A DNA stretch of 64,000 nucleotides from Clostridiaceae bacterium (lineage in GTDB: Bacteria > Bacillota > Clostridia > Lachnospirales > Lachnospiraceae), in NCBI GenBank assembly GCA_910575795.1, contig CAJTGE010000007.1, positions 62,826 through 126,825 of the forward strand, written 5' to 3'. Every line of letters starts with the position of its first letter. The stretch's first letter is position 1. Below the pieces are notes generated by a model. It did not search any database. It had not been told where the DNA came from and saw only the letters and a list, made by a program, of their open reading frames with translations. The position numbers and the translations under genes are program-made. This document shows positions 9,470 through 18,788 of the stretch, piece after piece.

Positions 9470-10345
9470 ATGAAGAATAACAGGCGTGGCCGCTTTTGGG
9501 TGTTCACTTTACTTATGCTGATGTCAGGAGGATGCTCAAAAAAACTGGAAAACCCTGAAATAAAGAAAGTAAACTTCCAGACAGCGGATCATGGAAAAAT
9601 GATTCCTGAGCTGTCTGATTTAATCAGGGCAAGGCTAAAAGGGATTTGGATGAAAGGGCTTCTGATTTATAATAACAGTGAAGAAAAAGATGGCTCTGGA
9701 ATTGAAAAATCAATTGGGGAAACAGAAACAAACATTTATAATGACATTATGAATCAGTACATAGATGCAGTTGATAAAGAGTTTCCCCCGCAGGAAAGAG
9801 TGAACTATAAACGGGAAGAACGCTGGAGCCTGTTGGGAGATGAAGTGGACATGTATTTAATAATAAACGCGCATGCATTTGAGAGCTATAAGGTGTATTA
9901 TGCATTATATGACGTAGACGGAAACGGAACCCCCGAATTATTTATCGGGGGTCCATGGGGAAGAGATACGCCGCCTGTGATTTATGATTTCTTTACGTTT
10001 GACGGGAAACAGGCGATCAGCCCGTTCAGGGAGGCTGGTTATGTGGAGCGTCAGTTTGGTTATAGGGTAAACCTTTATTTTTATTCTAACGGGATTTTTG
10101 AGGTGGACTGGAGCAATGGAGCAATGAATTATGGAGTGGATTTCTACAGACTGTCACCGGATGGGTATAATGTATATCCTGTTGAAAGTGTGTCAGTTAA
10201 AGTGCCGTATGATTTGATTACAAGATTTTACCATGACGCCGAGTCAGAGGATGAGATATCAGAAAAAGAATATAATGCAATATTACAAAAATACATGGCT
10301 GTAGGCGAAGCAGATTTAAACTGGTCTGAAATAGTAAAGGAATGA
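9470..10345 (+). CDS. Lipoprotein, putative immunity to the 7463 lysozyme effector
   Basis: 291 residues. The N-terminus is basic, then hydrophobic, then has a lipobox-like SGGCSKK at residues 20-26, so it should be lipid-anchored on the outer face of the membrane, where a peptidoglycan hydrolase would act. A central YALYDVDGNGTPELFIGG segment resembles a calcium-binding DxDGNG loop. It lies directly behind the lysozyme effector and is AT-rich. A close duplicate (same length, most residues identical) lies at 16523, and a decayed tail lies at 18386-18683. Immunity is inferred from position and topology. Confidence 0.6.
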   Translation: MKNNRRGRFWVFTLLMLMSGGCSKKLENPEIKKVNFQTADHGKMIPELSDLIRARLKGIWMKGLLIYNNSEEKDGSGIEKSIGETETNIYNDIMNQYIDAVDKEFPPQERVNYKREERWSLLGDEVDMYLIINAHAFESYKVYYALYDVDGNGTPELFIGGPWGRDTPPVIYDFFTFDGKQAISPFREAGYVERQFGYRVNLYFYSNGIFEVDWSNGAMNYGVDFYRLSPDGYNVYPVESVSVKVPYDLITRFYHDAESEDEISEKEYNAILQKYMAVGEADLNWSEIVKE

Positions 10346-10423
10346 TACGCATACCTGAATTGCAGATGACAGGAAGCGTCGGATATAGGAGAGACAAACG
10401 GATGCAGAAGTAATAAGCCTGCG

Positions 10424-11072
10424 CCGATCATCCTGAAAGCGGATCCGGTTACACTCACGCCCGTTTCGCAGGAAAATGTGCGCCTGACGCCAAACTTTAA
10501 CAAACATCTCCTGAAGATCATTTTCAGCATACCGGCCGTCTGGGATCCGGCAAATTTGGATCCGGCCATGATGAAAATCATGGGCGCCCTCGCGGCGGTA
10601 AACCAGGTGATCTTCCCGGAAACACCGGGAGACGGGGCAGGGCAGACGCCCGCCCTGGACTTCCGGCTCGCAAGCAGGCATGCAGGCAGCGGCGGGGAGC
10701 TGGCGGTTGTGACGGCGTTTGGGAAGAAAAGCAGGGATGAAAAGAAGAAAAAAGGAAAATGGAAAAAGGATTGGGGAAAGAAGTATTACTACGATTCGGA
10801 CGGGGATATGGTGAAGGGGGGATTCAGAAAGATAGATGGGGAGTGGTATTATTTCCATGAAGATGGCCATATGGCAAGGGACGAGTTTGTACACTATGAG
10901 AACCACACCTATTATTTTGATAAAAAAGGACACATGCAGGATGATGATGTATTTCAGAAGAAGGATGAAACGTATTATATAAACGATTTCAAATTTACAG
11001 GTACGGGAAGCAAAAGAAGAGAAAATGAGGCATTGGCAGAGGAGATGATGTTTTACCACCAGCAGTACCATA
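10424..11072 (+). pseudogene. Displaced effector N-terminus (DUF4280 effector copy without tip or toxin)
   Basis: Near-identical to the 7463 effector from about codon 19 (PIILKADPVTLTP) to FYHQQYH, including the hydrophobic N-terminal domain and wall-binding-type repeats. It has lost the start region and everything from the DUF4280 domain on. At about 11071 the sequence switches abruptly into the middle of the adaptor gene (TESYESVLGLGG). Upstream it is fused to an 80-base spacer that also precedes the 17477 copy. It looks like a recombination leftover that could serve as donor sequence. Translation is unlikely. Confidence 0.7.
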
Positions 11073-11489
11073 ACGGAGAGCTATGAATCCGTCCTTGGGC
11101 TTGGCGGAAGCCTTCTGTTTCTGGACAAACGCCGGAGCGAGACGTACTGGTGTCCGGAGTATCTGTACAACGATCTGGAAAGCGATATGGAGGAAGTGAA
11201 AAAAAGGCTGAAAAAGAAGTTCATACGCATCGAGGAATATGAACTGCTCTATTTAAAGCAGCGCCTTCTCGAAGACGACTGGGAAATCCTGGAGGCGTGT
11301 TTCCTGGAGCTGGTTAGCAGCGCAGCGCCTGTACTGAGAGAAAGCGGCTTAAAGGCGGGATCCGAGCTGAAGGTGATGAGCGGTTCTTACATGGAACAGC
11401 TTAAACTGCAGGGCAGCCTTGCGGTTTGGCCTGCCGGGGATAAGGAGAGCGTCGGGGGAACGGAACAGGCAGAGGTGACAAAAGGGTAA
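11073..11489 (+). pseudogene. Truncated copy of the 6754 adaptor gene
   Basis: Starts inside the adaptor reading frame (ESYESVLGLGG) and matches its C-terminal 139 or so codons almost exactly to the VTKG end, with a few changes (KAGSELKV for KTESVLKV, VWPAG for VRPAG). The N-terminal 70 residues and the ribosome site are absent. An internal ATG at 11187 could start a 100-residue product, but no good ribosome site precedes it. It leads into the second full effector at 11566 with the same spacer as the original, so this is the left part of a duplicated adaptor-effector block. Confidence 0.65.
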
Positions 11490-11565
11490 ACAGGAAGGGA
11501 AGATAAACGAAAGGCCGCCGTTCAGCGGGGCCGGACGGCTGCAGCCAAAGAGGAGGGGAATACAT

Positions 11566-13365
11566 ATGAATAAAAACAAGAGCTCGTTCCATATGGGAGG
11601 CGTAATGCAGGGCTACGGCCAGCCGATCATCCTGAAAGCGGATCCGGTTACACTCACGCCCGTTTCGCAGGAAAATGTGCGCCTGACGCCAAACTTTAAC
11701 AAACATCTCCTGAAGATCATTTTCAGCATACCGGCCGTCTGGGATCCGGCGAACCTGGATCCGGCCATGATGAAAATCATGGGCGCCCTCGCGGCGGTAA
11801 ACCAGGTGATCTTCCCGGAAACACCGGGAGACGGGGCAGGGCAGACGCCCGCCCTGGACTTCCGGCTCGCGAGCAGGCATGCAAGCAGCGGCGGGGAGCT
11901 GGCGGTTGTGACGGCGTTTGGGAAGAAAAGCGAACAGGAAGAAAGAATATTTGGATGGGACAAAAAAGACGGTGAAATGTATTATTACGAAAATGACGGA
12001 ATGATACAGGATGAATTCAGGGAGATAGACGGGAAGTGGTATTATTTCCATGAGGACGGCCATATGGCAAGGGACGAGTTTGTACACTATAATAACCGTA
12101 CCCGTTATTTTGATAAAAAAGGACATATGCAGGACGATGAAGATGTGTATCAGAAGAAGGATAAAACGTATTATATAAATGATTTCAAATTTACAGGTAC
12201 GGGAAATAAAAGAAGAGAAAATGAGGCGTTGGCAGAGGAAATGATGTTTTACCACCAGCAGTACCATAAATGTATAGAGGAAAGTCCTTATGTTACGCAA
12301 GGTTCGATACTTGCCTGCACAAATGGGACAAAATTAACACGCCTGGATGCCCGTACCGCAGTAGATATCAGGGATATTGTTACTGGATTGCCTGTGCTGG
12401 GATGTGATGCCTGTAAAACGGATGAAAACATCCATTCTTTTTATGGCTGCCGAGCTTTGGAGACGTCAGATATGCCAATGAGGGAAGTTATAGCCGGCGG
12501 TTATAAAAAATGTATACCAACATTTTATGATGGATGGACACTGGATCATGACGCTCCGATTATCTGGAACAGTGTTAATGGGGATCATTCGGTAACATTG
12601 ATACGGGATTCTGTCATTGTATGCAGATTTGGAGGAATGATCGGAGTTGTGGAGATACCGGAGGAAAAAGGAAATGCGAGTCAATATGTGACGCTGGAGC
12701 AGTTAGATCAATTCCACTTTTTCATGGGGTTTACCGATGCGGAAAGGAAAGCAGGTGTCGCTGAATTGAACAGGGTACTTGAGAAATATGAAATTACTAC
12801 GGATATGAGGATTTCATTCTTTATGGGACAGGTAAAACATGAATCCCGGTCAGGGGCGAGAACACTGGAACAATTTAACGGAAATTCTCCGGAAGAATGG
12901 TTTAATAGTGAATATAACTTTCGAGTTGGTAATAAAGGGGGAAATGATGGAGAACATTTCAGAGGCGCTGGATATATTCATCTTACAGGCAGATATAATT
13001 ATGAGAAATTTGCCAAAGATATGGAGGATCCGGAGATAGTGACTCAGGGGTACAGGGTAGTGGGAGGTGTTTATAACCGGCCTGTCCATGAGATCAGGCC
13101 AGAGGATTTAGGTGTGATTGATCTTGGGGAATATGTCTGGGAAGCATCAGGGTGGTATTGGCTGCATGGAACAGAAGATAATTTAAATACGATGTCAGAT
13201 CAGAGGAATGGCTTTAAGATATCATATGATATAAACATGAATGATGACGATACATTTTCACTCCGGAATGATTATGCAAAAGAATTTTATAGAATATTAA
13301 CAGGTGGAGAATTGGAAATTGCTGACACAAAAGAATCTTTATATGAAAACAAAAATAATAATTAA
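11566..13365 (+). CDS. PAAR-like (DUF4280) effector with GH19 lysozyme/chitinase domain
   Basis: 599 residues. The first 245 or so residues and the DUF4280 domain parallel the 7463 effector: the same hydrophobic N-terminal domain, wall-type repeats (GKWYYFHEDGHM) and VTQGSILACTNGT through CRFGGMIGVVEIPE. The toxin end is different. Residues about 375-580 fit glycoside hydrolase family 19: FFMGQVKHESRSG, with Glu426 as the likely general acid, then FRGAGYIHLTGRYNYEKF. GH19 enzymes cut chitin or peptidoglycan glycan strands, and a peptidoglycan role suits an interbacterial toxin. ATG 11566 follows AGGAGGGG. Two RsiV-like genes follow directly. Confidence 0.75.
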   Translation: MNKNKSSFHMGGVMQGYGQPIILKADPVTLTPVSQENVRLTPNFNKHLLKIIFSIPAVWDPANLDPAMMKIMGALAAVNQVIFPETPGDGAGQTPALDFRLASRHASSGGELAVVTAFGKKSEQEERIFGWDKKDGEMYYYENDGMIQDEFREIDGKWYYFHEDGHMARDEFVHYNNRTRYFDKKGHMQDDEDVYQKKDKTYYINDFKFTGTGNKRRENEALAEEMMFYHQQYHKCIEESPYVTQGSILACTNGTKLTRLDARTAVDIRDIVTGLPVLGCDACKTDENIHSFYGCRALETSDMPMREVIAGGYKKCIPTFYDGWTLDHDAPIIWNSVNGDHSVTLIRDSVIVCRFGGMIGVVEIPEEKGNASQYVTLEQLDQFHFFMGFTDAERKAGVAELNRVLEKYEITTDMRISFFMGQVKHESRSGARTLEQFNGNSPEEWFNSEYNFRVGNKGGNDGEHFRGAGYIHLTGRYNYEKFAKDMEDPEIVTQGYRVVGGVYNRPVHEIRPEDLGVIDLGEYVWEASGWYWLHGTEDNLNTMSDQRNGFKISYDINMNDDDTFSLRNDYAKEFYRILTGGELEIADTKESLYENKNNN

Positions 13366-13407
13366 GCTGTGTACAGATTTTATTTTAGAAAGGTGAGATG
13401 GGGGCAT

Positions 13408-14271
13408 ATGAATTATATGATTGTGACATTGATTGGTTTATTATTGAGCTTTAATAACAATCTATGTACAGAAATAAAAAATACAGCATATATGGAAAAT
13501 ACAACTTGTGAATCAGCTTCTGGCGACAAGGTATGTACAGATATGGAAAAACAGGCATATATTGAAACTGTTATCGGAGAGACAACGATGAACGGGCTCA
13601 GAATCAAAGATTGTAGTATAACGGCCCATTACAGGCCGAATCCGACCGGTCACAGAATTCCCTATTTATTTGCATCGATCCGGTATCCGCAGGTATCGGG
13701 AATGGAAGATAAGTCTATTGAGGAAAAAATAAATAAATTATTGATAAACGCTGTAACACAATCAATGAATCATAAAAATGCCGACGAAACCTTAAGTTTA
13801 TTTCATAACATAGTAAATCATGGATTTACTGAATTCTGGGAATGTGACAATGAATACAATATAATTCATGTTGGGAAGGATAGTATAAGCGTAAGTTATG
13901 AGGGAGCGTCCTATTTTGGAGGGCTTCATCCATCATTTTTTCATGATTATATTACAATTAACCTGACCAACGGCGAGATGGTTCCATTCACGGATTATTT
14001 TTCTAAAGAGGACGTAATAAAGGCGATCCGTTCCTTAAAATTTGAACTGATTGAAGGACAGTACAATCCGGGAGGATATAAAGGCGACGAACCCAAAATA
14101 ACAGAAGGATTCGCTGAAGCGGTAAAAAAATTAGAGGACGATACAGAAACCTATATGGGGAACACCTACAATTTTGCAATAGATGACCGATCTGCTTATA
14201 TACATTTTCCTTTTTATGACTCATTGAGGGGCTATGTTATTTTAAAATTCAGTCTGGATGCATTGAAATAA
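13408..14271 (+). CDS. Exported DUF3298/RsiV-like protein, putative lysozyme-effector immunity (1)
   Basis: About 287 residues from ATG 13408, chosen because AAAGGTGAGATGGGGG precedes it. A short signal-type hydrophobic segment (VTLIGLLLSF) is followed by a body with hallmarks of the DUF3298 fold of RsiV: IRYPQVSGMEDKSIEEKINK, SVSYEGASYFGGLHP, LTNGEMVPFTDYFS and a C-terminal DRSAYIHFPF segment. In known RsiV proteins this fold binds lysozyme and triggers a sigma factor. Here no sigma factor or anti-sigma N-terminus is present and the gene sits behind a GH19 effector, so direct inhibition is the likelier job. Family assignment good, role inferred. Confidence 0.65.
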   Translation: MNYMIVTLIGLLLSFNNNLCTEIKNTAYMENTTCESASGDKVCTDMEKQAYIETVIGETTMNGLRIKDCSITAHYRPNPTGHRIPYLFASIRYPQVSGMEDKSIEEKINKLLINAVTQSMNHKNADETLSLFHNIVNHGFTEFWECDNEYNIIHVGKDSISVSYEGASYFGGLHPSFFHDYITINLTNGEMVPFTDYFSKEDVIKAIRSLKFELIEGQYNPGGYKGDEPKITEGFAEAVKKLEDDTETYMGNTYNFAIDDRSAYIHFPFYDSLRGYVILKFSLDALK

Positions 14272-14354
14272 ATGGCCTGCTGTGTTATCAGACAGGCGGT
14301 TGCAGCCCAAAGCAAACGAAACGGAAAATTTAAATTCATATTGGGAAAGGCGGT

Positions 14355-15173
14355 ATGATTATGAATCAGATTATTATAAACCTGATATGCTTATTATTAA
14401 GCTTTAGCAACAGCATGTGCTCAGACATGGAAGGAAAGGGATATATTGAAACAGTAACCAATGAGACAACAATCAATGGACTGAAGATTCAGGAGCATAC
14501 TATTAGATCCTATTACCGGAAGGAGGGGGAATTTGTTCAAAGACCCTATTTAAACGCAGCGATCCGGTTTCCCCAGATAACGGATATGGAAGACGTATCC
14601 GTACAGAGAAAAATAAATAAGGGGCTGAAGGATGCCGCGACACAGTCGCTCAGTTGGGAGAATGCGGATCAGACATTAGAAAAGTTTCATGATATCGTGT
14701 ATAATGATAAATCAACGTGGTTCTGGTACGGTGAAAATGACTACAAAATTCTTTCAGTAGAGGATGAGAGTATAGGGATCAAGTATGAAGGAAGAAGTTA
14801 CTTTGGAGATGAAGATTGCATGCAGTTCAGCGATTATATCACGTTCAGCTTAACCGATGGAGAACGGGTTCCGTTTACAGAATATTTTTCCAGAGAGAAG
14901 GTGATCCGGGCCATTGAAGAATTGAAGTACGATTGGATAAAAGGAGAATACATACGCAGATATAAAGGCCGTTATGAGAGGTATGAACCGGAAGAAGTGG
15001 AAAAGTTGGTGTCCACGGTGAGAAACCTGGAAGATACGGCTGATAAGGAGGGAAGATATTTTGGAACGACCTATTATTTTGCAACGGATGGAGAATATGC
15101 GTATATTGATTTATATTTTCATTATATGGATCAATATGCGGTTTTGAAATTCGATCTGGACGATCTAAGGTAA
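14355..15173 (+). CDS. Exported DUF3298/RsiV-like protein, putative lysozyme-effector immunity (2)
   Basis: 272 residues with an N-terminal hydrophobic signal (ICLLLSFSNSMC) and the same fold signature as its upstream neighbour: IRFPQITDMEDVSVQRKINK, YEGRSYFGDEDC, LTDGERVPFTEYFSREKV and YFATDGEYAYIDLYFHY. The two genes are tandem paralogues behind the GH19 effector. Pieces of the same gene recur at 17783 and 32162, so this family has been copied repeatedly in the island. ATG 14355 or 14361 would both serve. No partner sigma factor is nearby. Confidence 0.65.
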   Translation: MIMNQIIINLICLLLSFSNSMCSDMEGKGYIETVTNETTINGLKIQEHTIRSYYRKEGEFVQRPYLNAAIRFPQITDMEDVSVQRKINKGLKDAATQSLSWENADQTLEKFHDIVYNDKSTWFWYGENDYKILSVEDESIGIKYEGRSYFGDEDCMQFSDYITFSLTDGERVPFTEYFSREKVIRAIEELKYDWIKGEYIRRYKGRYERYEPEEVEKLVSTVRNLEDTADKEGRYFGTTYYFATDGEYAYIDLYFHYMDQYAVLKFDLDDLR

Positions 15174-15251
15174 AAATGGATGGGGTGAAATGGAATAATG
15201 CGGGCCAGAAGCAGAAGGAAGGATTCAGGATAAAGTGAGGGAGGCGGGGGA

Positions 15252-16401
15252 ATGAAATATAAGGCAATTTTAATTTTATTGGCATTAACACTGACATCAT
15301 GCAGCCATCCGGGACAGGGCGTCCCGGACGGAAACATCGCCCGGCAGACGGATGAACAATGGGACAGCTCAGAAGTATGTCAGGAAGAGGAGGAAACGCA
15401 GGAAGCCAGCCAGGAGAGGGAAGCGGAAGGAAGCGAGGGACAGGCGGTACAGAGCGATTTGCAGAGAATAATTGATGCTGAATATGCCCGCCGGCATACG
15501 GCCCATCGCCGTAGGCGATTCTAAATGGCCGTATGCCGTAACAGTTCAGAGTTATCTGAACTGTTACAAATATCAGTGTACAATACTTTTTGACGAGTTT
15601 AAGGAACAGAATGGGGAAGGATTTATGAAAGAATACTGGAGGAGGCATATCGTGGCATTTTCACCGGAAGCGGACCGGATACTGTTAGTGACTTATATTA
15701 ATCCGCCATATGGAATGACGGCATTATATGATATCTACGATAACGGCAGTATAAGCATCCCCTTATACTGGAATTCATATGTGTATCCCCTGACTCTGTT
15801 TTTTAGGAATATTAACTATACCAAGGCTCTTAAGTATGCAACATTGAGCCATGTAGTCAATATAGGAGAGATATATCCTTTTTATAACAGCCCCGGGCTG
15901 TTTAATTATGAGTACTCGTTACAGGAAAAAACGCCGCATTATATTTCACGTGTTACAAACACGGATGATACCCTGTATTATAAAGCAGATATTGATTCAA
16001 ATGGAAACAAATGTATAGGCATTTATTGCGTCGCTGACAACAGGCTGGTTTATCAGTCAGAGGCAGTTGAATGGTATCCGAAGACAGTTGATATTTTGGA
16101 TGATAAGCTGATTGTCAGCTTTGACGTGCATGGTTACAGGTATTTTGAAATCAATATGGAAACGAATCAGGTGGAATATTTGTTTACAGCATCAAGAATA
16201 GGAAGCGCATCTCCGGATGGGAAATACCTGGCATGCCCCTTCAGAGACGATGAGTATAGAGGTTATCGTATTTATTCGTTAGAAACAAAGGAGATCGCTT
16301 TTATCAGAAGTTACAGGACAGATACAGAGTTATCGGAATATTCGAACAACAATATTGTGCTTTGCTGGGTAAATAAAGATAAAATAGAAGAATTAAAGTA
16401 A
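15252..16401 (+). pseudogene. Lipoprotein gene interrupted by a 76-bp palindrome
   Basis: The first part (ATG 15252) encodes a lipoprotein signal with lipobox LTSCSH and an acidic linker up to DAEYAR. It then runs into a compound palindrome and stops at 15524. The second part, in another frame from about 15568 (KYQCTILFDEFKEQNGEG), continues to 16401 with a beta-propeller-like protein (GSASPDGKYLACPFRDDE, RGYRIYSLETKE). Removing 15492-15567 (76 bases) joins both parts in frame to give about 357 residues. An exported immunity-like role is possible from context. An unrelated internal start at 15472 could give the propeller part alone, without export signal. Confidence 0.65.
15492..15567. repeat. 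Compound palindrome inserted in a lipoprotein gene
   Basis: Two abutting hairpins. Arms CGGCATACGGCC (15492-15503) and GGCCGTATGCCG (15527-15538) are perfect complements. Arms GTAACAGTTCAGA (15538-15550) and TCTGAACTGTTAC (15555-15567) are also perfect complements. The first hairpin recurs at 29707-29749. The second belongs to the GTTCAG/CTGAAC family at 6626, 33664, 38647 and 59303. The length of 76 is one more than a multiple of three and accounts exactly for the frame change across the host gene. Confidence 0.8.
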
Positions 16402-16522
16402 GCAGCAGGGATGTATATAGAAAATAAAAGGAAGAGGAGAGATTTAAGTTCCTGCCATTTTCGCTTAAGAAAATGGCGGGAGCTGCGCCTCATATCGGAG
16501 CGGATGTGGATGGGAGGCAGAA

Positions 16523-17398
16523 ATGAAGAACAACAGGTGCGGCTGTTTTTGGGTATTTATTTTACTTATGTTGATGTCAGAAGGATGCTCAAAAAAAACA
16601 GAAAATACTGAGGCAAGAAAAATAAATTTCTATGCAGCAGATTATGAGAAAATGATTCCTGATCTGTCTGATTTAATCAGGGCAAGACTAAAGGGACTCA
16701 GGATGAAAGGGCTTCTGATTTGTAATAACAATGAAGATAAAGATGGCTCTGGAATTGAAAAATCAATTGGGGAAACAGAAACAAACATTTATAATGACAT
16801 TATGAATCAGTACATAGATGCAGTTGATAAAGAGTTTCCCCCGCAGGAAAGAGTGAAATATAAGCGGGAAGAACGCTGGAGCCTGTTGGGAGATGAAGTG
16901 GACATGTATTTAATAATAAACGCGCATGCATTTGAGAGCTATAAGGTGTATTATGCATTATATGACGTAGACGGCAACGGAACCCCCGAATTATTTATCG
17001 GGGGTCCATGGGGAGAAGATGCACCGCCTATGATTTATGATTTTTTTACGTTTGACGGGAAACAGGCGATCAGCCCGTTCAGAAAGGCTGGTTATGTGGA
17101 GCTTCAGTTTGGTTATAGGGTGAACCTTTATTTTTATTCTGACGGGATTTTTGAGGTGAGATGGAGCAATGGAGCAATGAATTATGGAAGAGATTTCTAC
17201 AGGCTATCATCGGATGGGTATAATGTATATCCTGTTGAAAGTGTATCAATTAAAGTACCATATGATTTGATAATAAGATTTTACCATGATGCCGAGTCAA
17301 AAGATGAGATATCAGAAAAGGAATATGATGCAATATTACAAAAACAAAGGGCTGCTGGCAGATTGGATTTAAACTGGTCTGAAATAGTAAAGGAATGA
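16523..17398 (+). CDS. Lipoprotein, duplicate of the 9470 immunity-like gene
   Basis: 291 residues, same length and most residues identical to the 9470 product, including the lipobox (SEGCSKK), DVDGNGTPELFIGG and the DLNWSEIVKE end. Differences cluster in the N-terminal 60 residues and the last third. The duplicated block continues downstream through the same 80-base spacer and the truncated effector N-terminus at 17477, so at least 1.25 kb was copied from 9470-10730. No intact effector follows, so this may protect against an effector carried by neighbours or lost from this strain. Start ATG 16523 follows GGGAGGC. Confidence 0.6.
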   Translation: MKNNRCGCFWVFILLMLMSEGCSKKTENTEARKINFYAADYEKMIPDLSDLIRARLKGLRMKGLLICNNNEDKDGSGIEKSIGETETNIYNDIMNQYIDAVDKEFPPQERVKYKREERWSLLGDEVDMYLIINAHAFESYKVYYALYDVDGNGTPELFIGGPWGEDAPPMIYDFFTFDGKQAISPFRKAGYVELQFGYRVNLYFYSDGIFEVRWSNGAMNYGRDFYRLSSDGYNVYPVESVSIKVPYDLIIRFYHDAESKDEISEKEYDAILQKQRAAGRLDLNWSEIVKE

Positions 17399-17476
17399 TA
17401 CGCATACCTGAATTGCAGATGATAGGAAGCGTCGGATATAGGAGAGACAAACGGATGCAGAAGTAATAAGCCTGCG

Positions 17477-17782
17477 CCGATCATCCTGAAAGCGGATCCG
17501 GTTACACTCACGCCTGTTTCGCAGGAAAATGTGCGCCTGACGCCAAACTTTAACAAACATCTCCTGAAGATCATTTTCAGCATACCGGCCGTCTGGGATC
17601 CGGCAAATTTGGATCCGGCCATGATGAAAATCATGGGCACCCTCGCGGCGGTAAACCAGGTGATCTTCCCGGAAACACCGGGAGACGGGGCAGGGCAGAC
17701 GCCCGCCCTGGACTTCCGGCTCGCAAGCAGGCATGCATGCAGCGGCGGGGAGCTGGCGGTTGTGACGGCGTTTGGGAAGAAG
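17477..17782 (+). pseudogene. Second displaced effector N-terminus
   Basis: Matches the 7463/10424 effector N-terminal domain from PIILKADPVTLTP through AVVTAFGKK, then switches at about 17782 into the middle of an RsiV-like gene. The frame of the effector reads on as nonsense to a stop at 17854. The same upstream junction as the 10424 copy shows that the truncation at the 5' side happened before the block was duplicated, while the 3' ends differ. Not expected to be functional. Confidence 0.65.
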
Positions 17783-18172
17783 AGTATGAAGGAAGGAGTT
17801 ACTTTGGAGATGAAGATTGCATGCAGTTCAGCGATTATATCACGTTTAGCTTAACCGATGGAGAACGGATTCCATTTACAGATTATTTTTCCAGAGAGAA
17901 GGTGATCCGGGCCATAGAAGAATTGAAGTACGATTGGATACAAGGAGAATACATACGCAGATATAAAGGCCGTTATGAGAGGTATGAACCAGAAGAAGTG
18001 GAAAAACTTGTGTCCACGGTGAGAAAACTGGGAGATACGGCTGATAACTGGGGAAGATATTTTGGAACGACTTATTATTTTGCTATGGATAGAGAATACG
18101 CGTATATCAATTTACATTTTTATTATATGGATCAATATGCGGTTTGAAATTCGATCTGGACGATCTAAGATA
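17783..18172 (+). pseudogene. RsiV-like gene fragment
   Basis: Matches the C-terminal half of the 14355 gene from YEGRSYFGDEDCMQFSDY to the DDLR end with scattered changes. It lacks signal peptide and N-terminal half and has lost a T near 18146 (GCGGTTTGAAAT), which shifts the last ten codons out of frame. Its fusion point to the effector fragment leaves no common reading frame of family type. It is a recombination remnant that documents exchange between effector and immunity genes. Confidence 0.65.
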
Positions 18173-18250
18173 AAAATGGGCGGGGTGAAATGGAATAATG
18201 CGGGCTGGAGGCAGAAGCAGGATTCGGGATAAGGCGCGGGAAGAAGGGGA

Positions 18251-18683
18251 ATGAAATATAAGGCAATTTTAATTTTATTGGCATTAGCACTGACATCATG
18301 CAGCCATCCGGGACAGGACGTCCAGGACGGGAGCATCGCCCGGCAGACGGATGAACAATGGGACAGCTCAGATGTATGTCAGGAATATGTGGGGCGTCAG
18401 TTTGGTTATAGGGTGAACCTTTATTTTTATTCTAACGGGATTTTTGAGGTGGACTGGAGCAATGAATTATGGAGTGGATTTCTACAGACTGTCATCGGAT
18501 GGGTATAATGTATATCCTGTTGAAAGTGTGTCAATTAAAGTGCCGTATGATTTGATTATAGGATTTTACCATGATGCCGAGTCAGAGGATGGGATATAAG
18601 AAAAAGAATATGATGCAATATTACAAAAATACATAGATGCAGGAGAAGCAGATTTAAATTGGTTTGAAATAGTAAAGGAATGA
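18251..18683 (+). pseudogene. Chimeric remnant: lipoprotein start joined to lipoprotein end
   Basis: Positions 18251-18387 copy the start of the 15252 lipoprotein (MKYKAILILLALALTSCSH, then DEQWDSSDVCQE). At about 18388 the sequence continues as the last third of the 9470/16523 lipoprotein (VGRQFGYRVNLYFYSNGIF). After that a short deletion shifts the frame, and a TAA lies at about 18597, before the original TGA at 18681-18683. The upstream flank also copies the 15173-15252 spacer. Two unrelated immunity-type genes were therefore joined, and no product of useful length remains beyond the export signal. Confidence 0.6.
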
Positions 18684-18696
18684 TATCTGCGGAGAA

Positions 18697-18788
18697 TAGA
18701 AATTGCTGATGTACTGGTGAAGGAGGAGACATTTTACTTTGAAAACGACGGATGGATGCAGAACTTTTTTGATGGGACGAAGTGAGGA
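18697..18788 (+). pseudogene. Effector C-terminal remnant ending in NFFDGTK
   Basis: An open stretch reads RIEIADVLVKEETFYFEN followed by DGWMQNFFDGTK and a TGA, much like the wall-binding-type repeats of the effectors (YYYENDGMIQDEF). IEIAD also echoes the end of the 11566 effector (LEIADTKES). There is no start or ribosome site. Similar pieces lie at 2476 and 32214. It seems to be the tail of a lost effector. Confidence 0.45.

Noticed and set aside
9900..9960. EF-hand calcium protein
   Set aside because: A single DVDGNG loop in the lipoprotein is not enough to call an EF-hand; the flanking helices are not evident.
7463..13365. Reading the island as a prophage tail module
   Set aside because: No capsid, terminase, portal, tail tube, tape measure or sheath gene is present, and the lysozyme domains are fused behind PAAR-like domains with exported partners behind them. 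It fits effector cassettes better.
13408..15173. Sigma factor/anti-sigma (SigV-RsiV) signalling pair
   Set aside because: No ECF sigma gene is next to these genes, and the proteins lack the cytoplasmic anti-sigma N-terminal region. Only the lysozyme-binding-type domain is shared.
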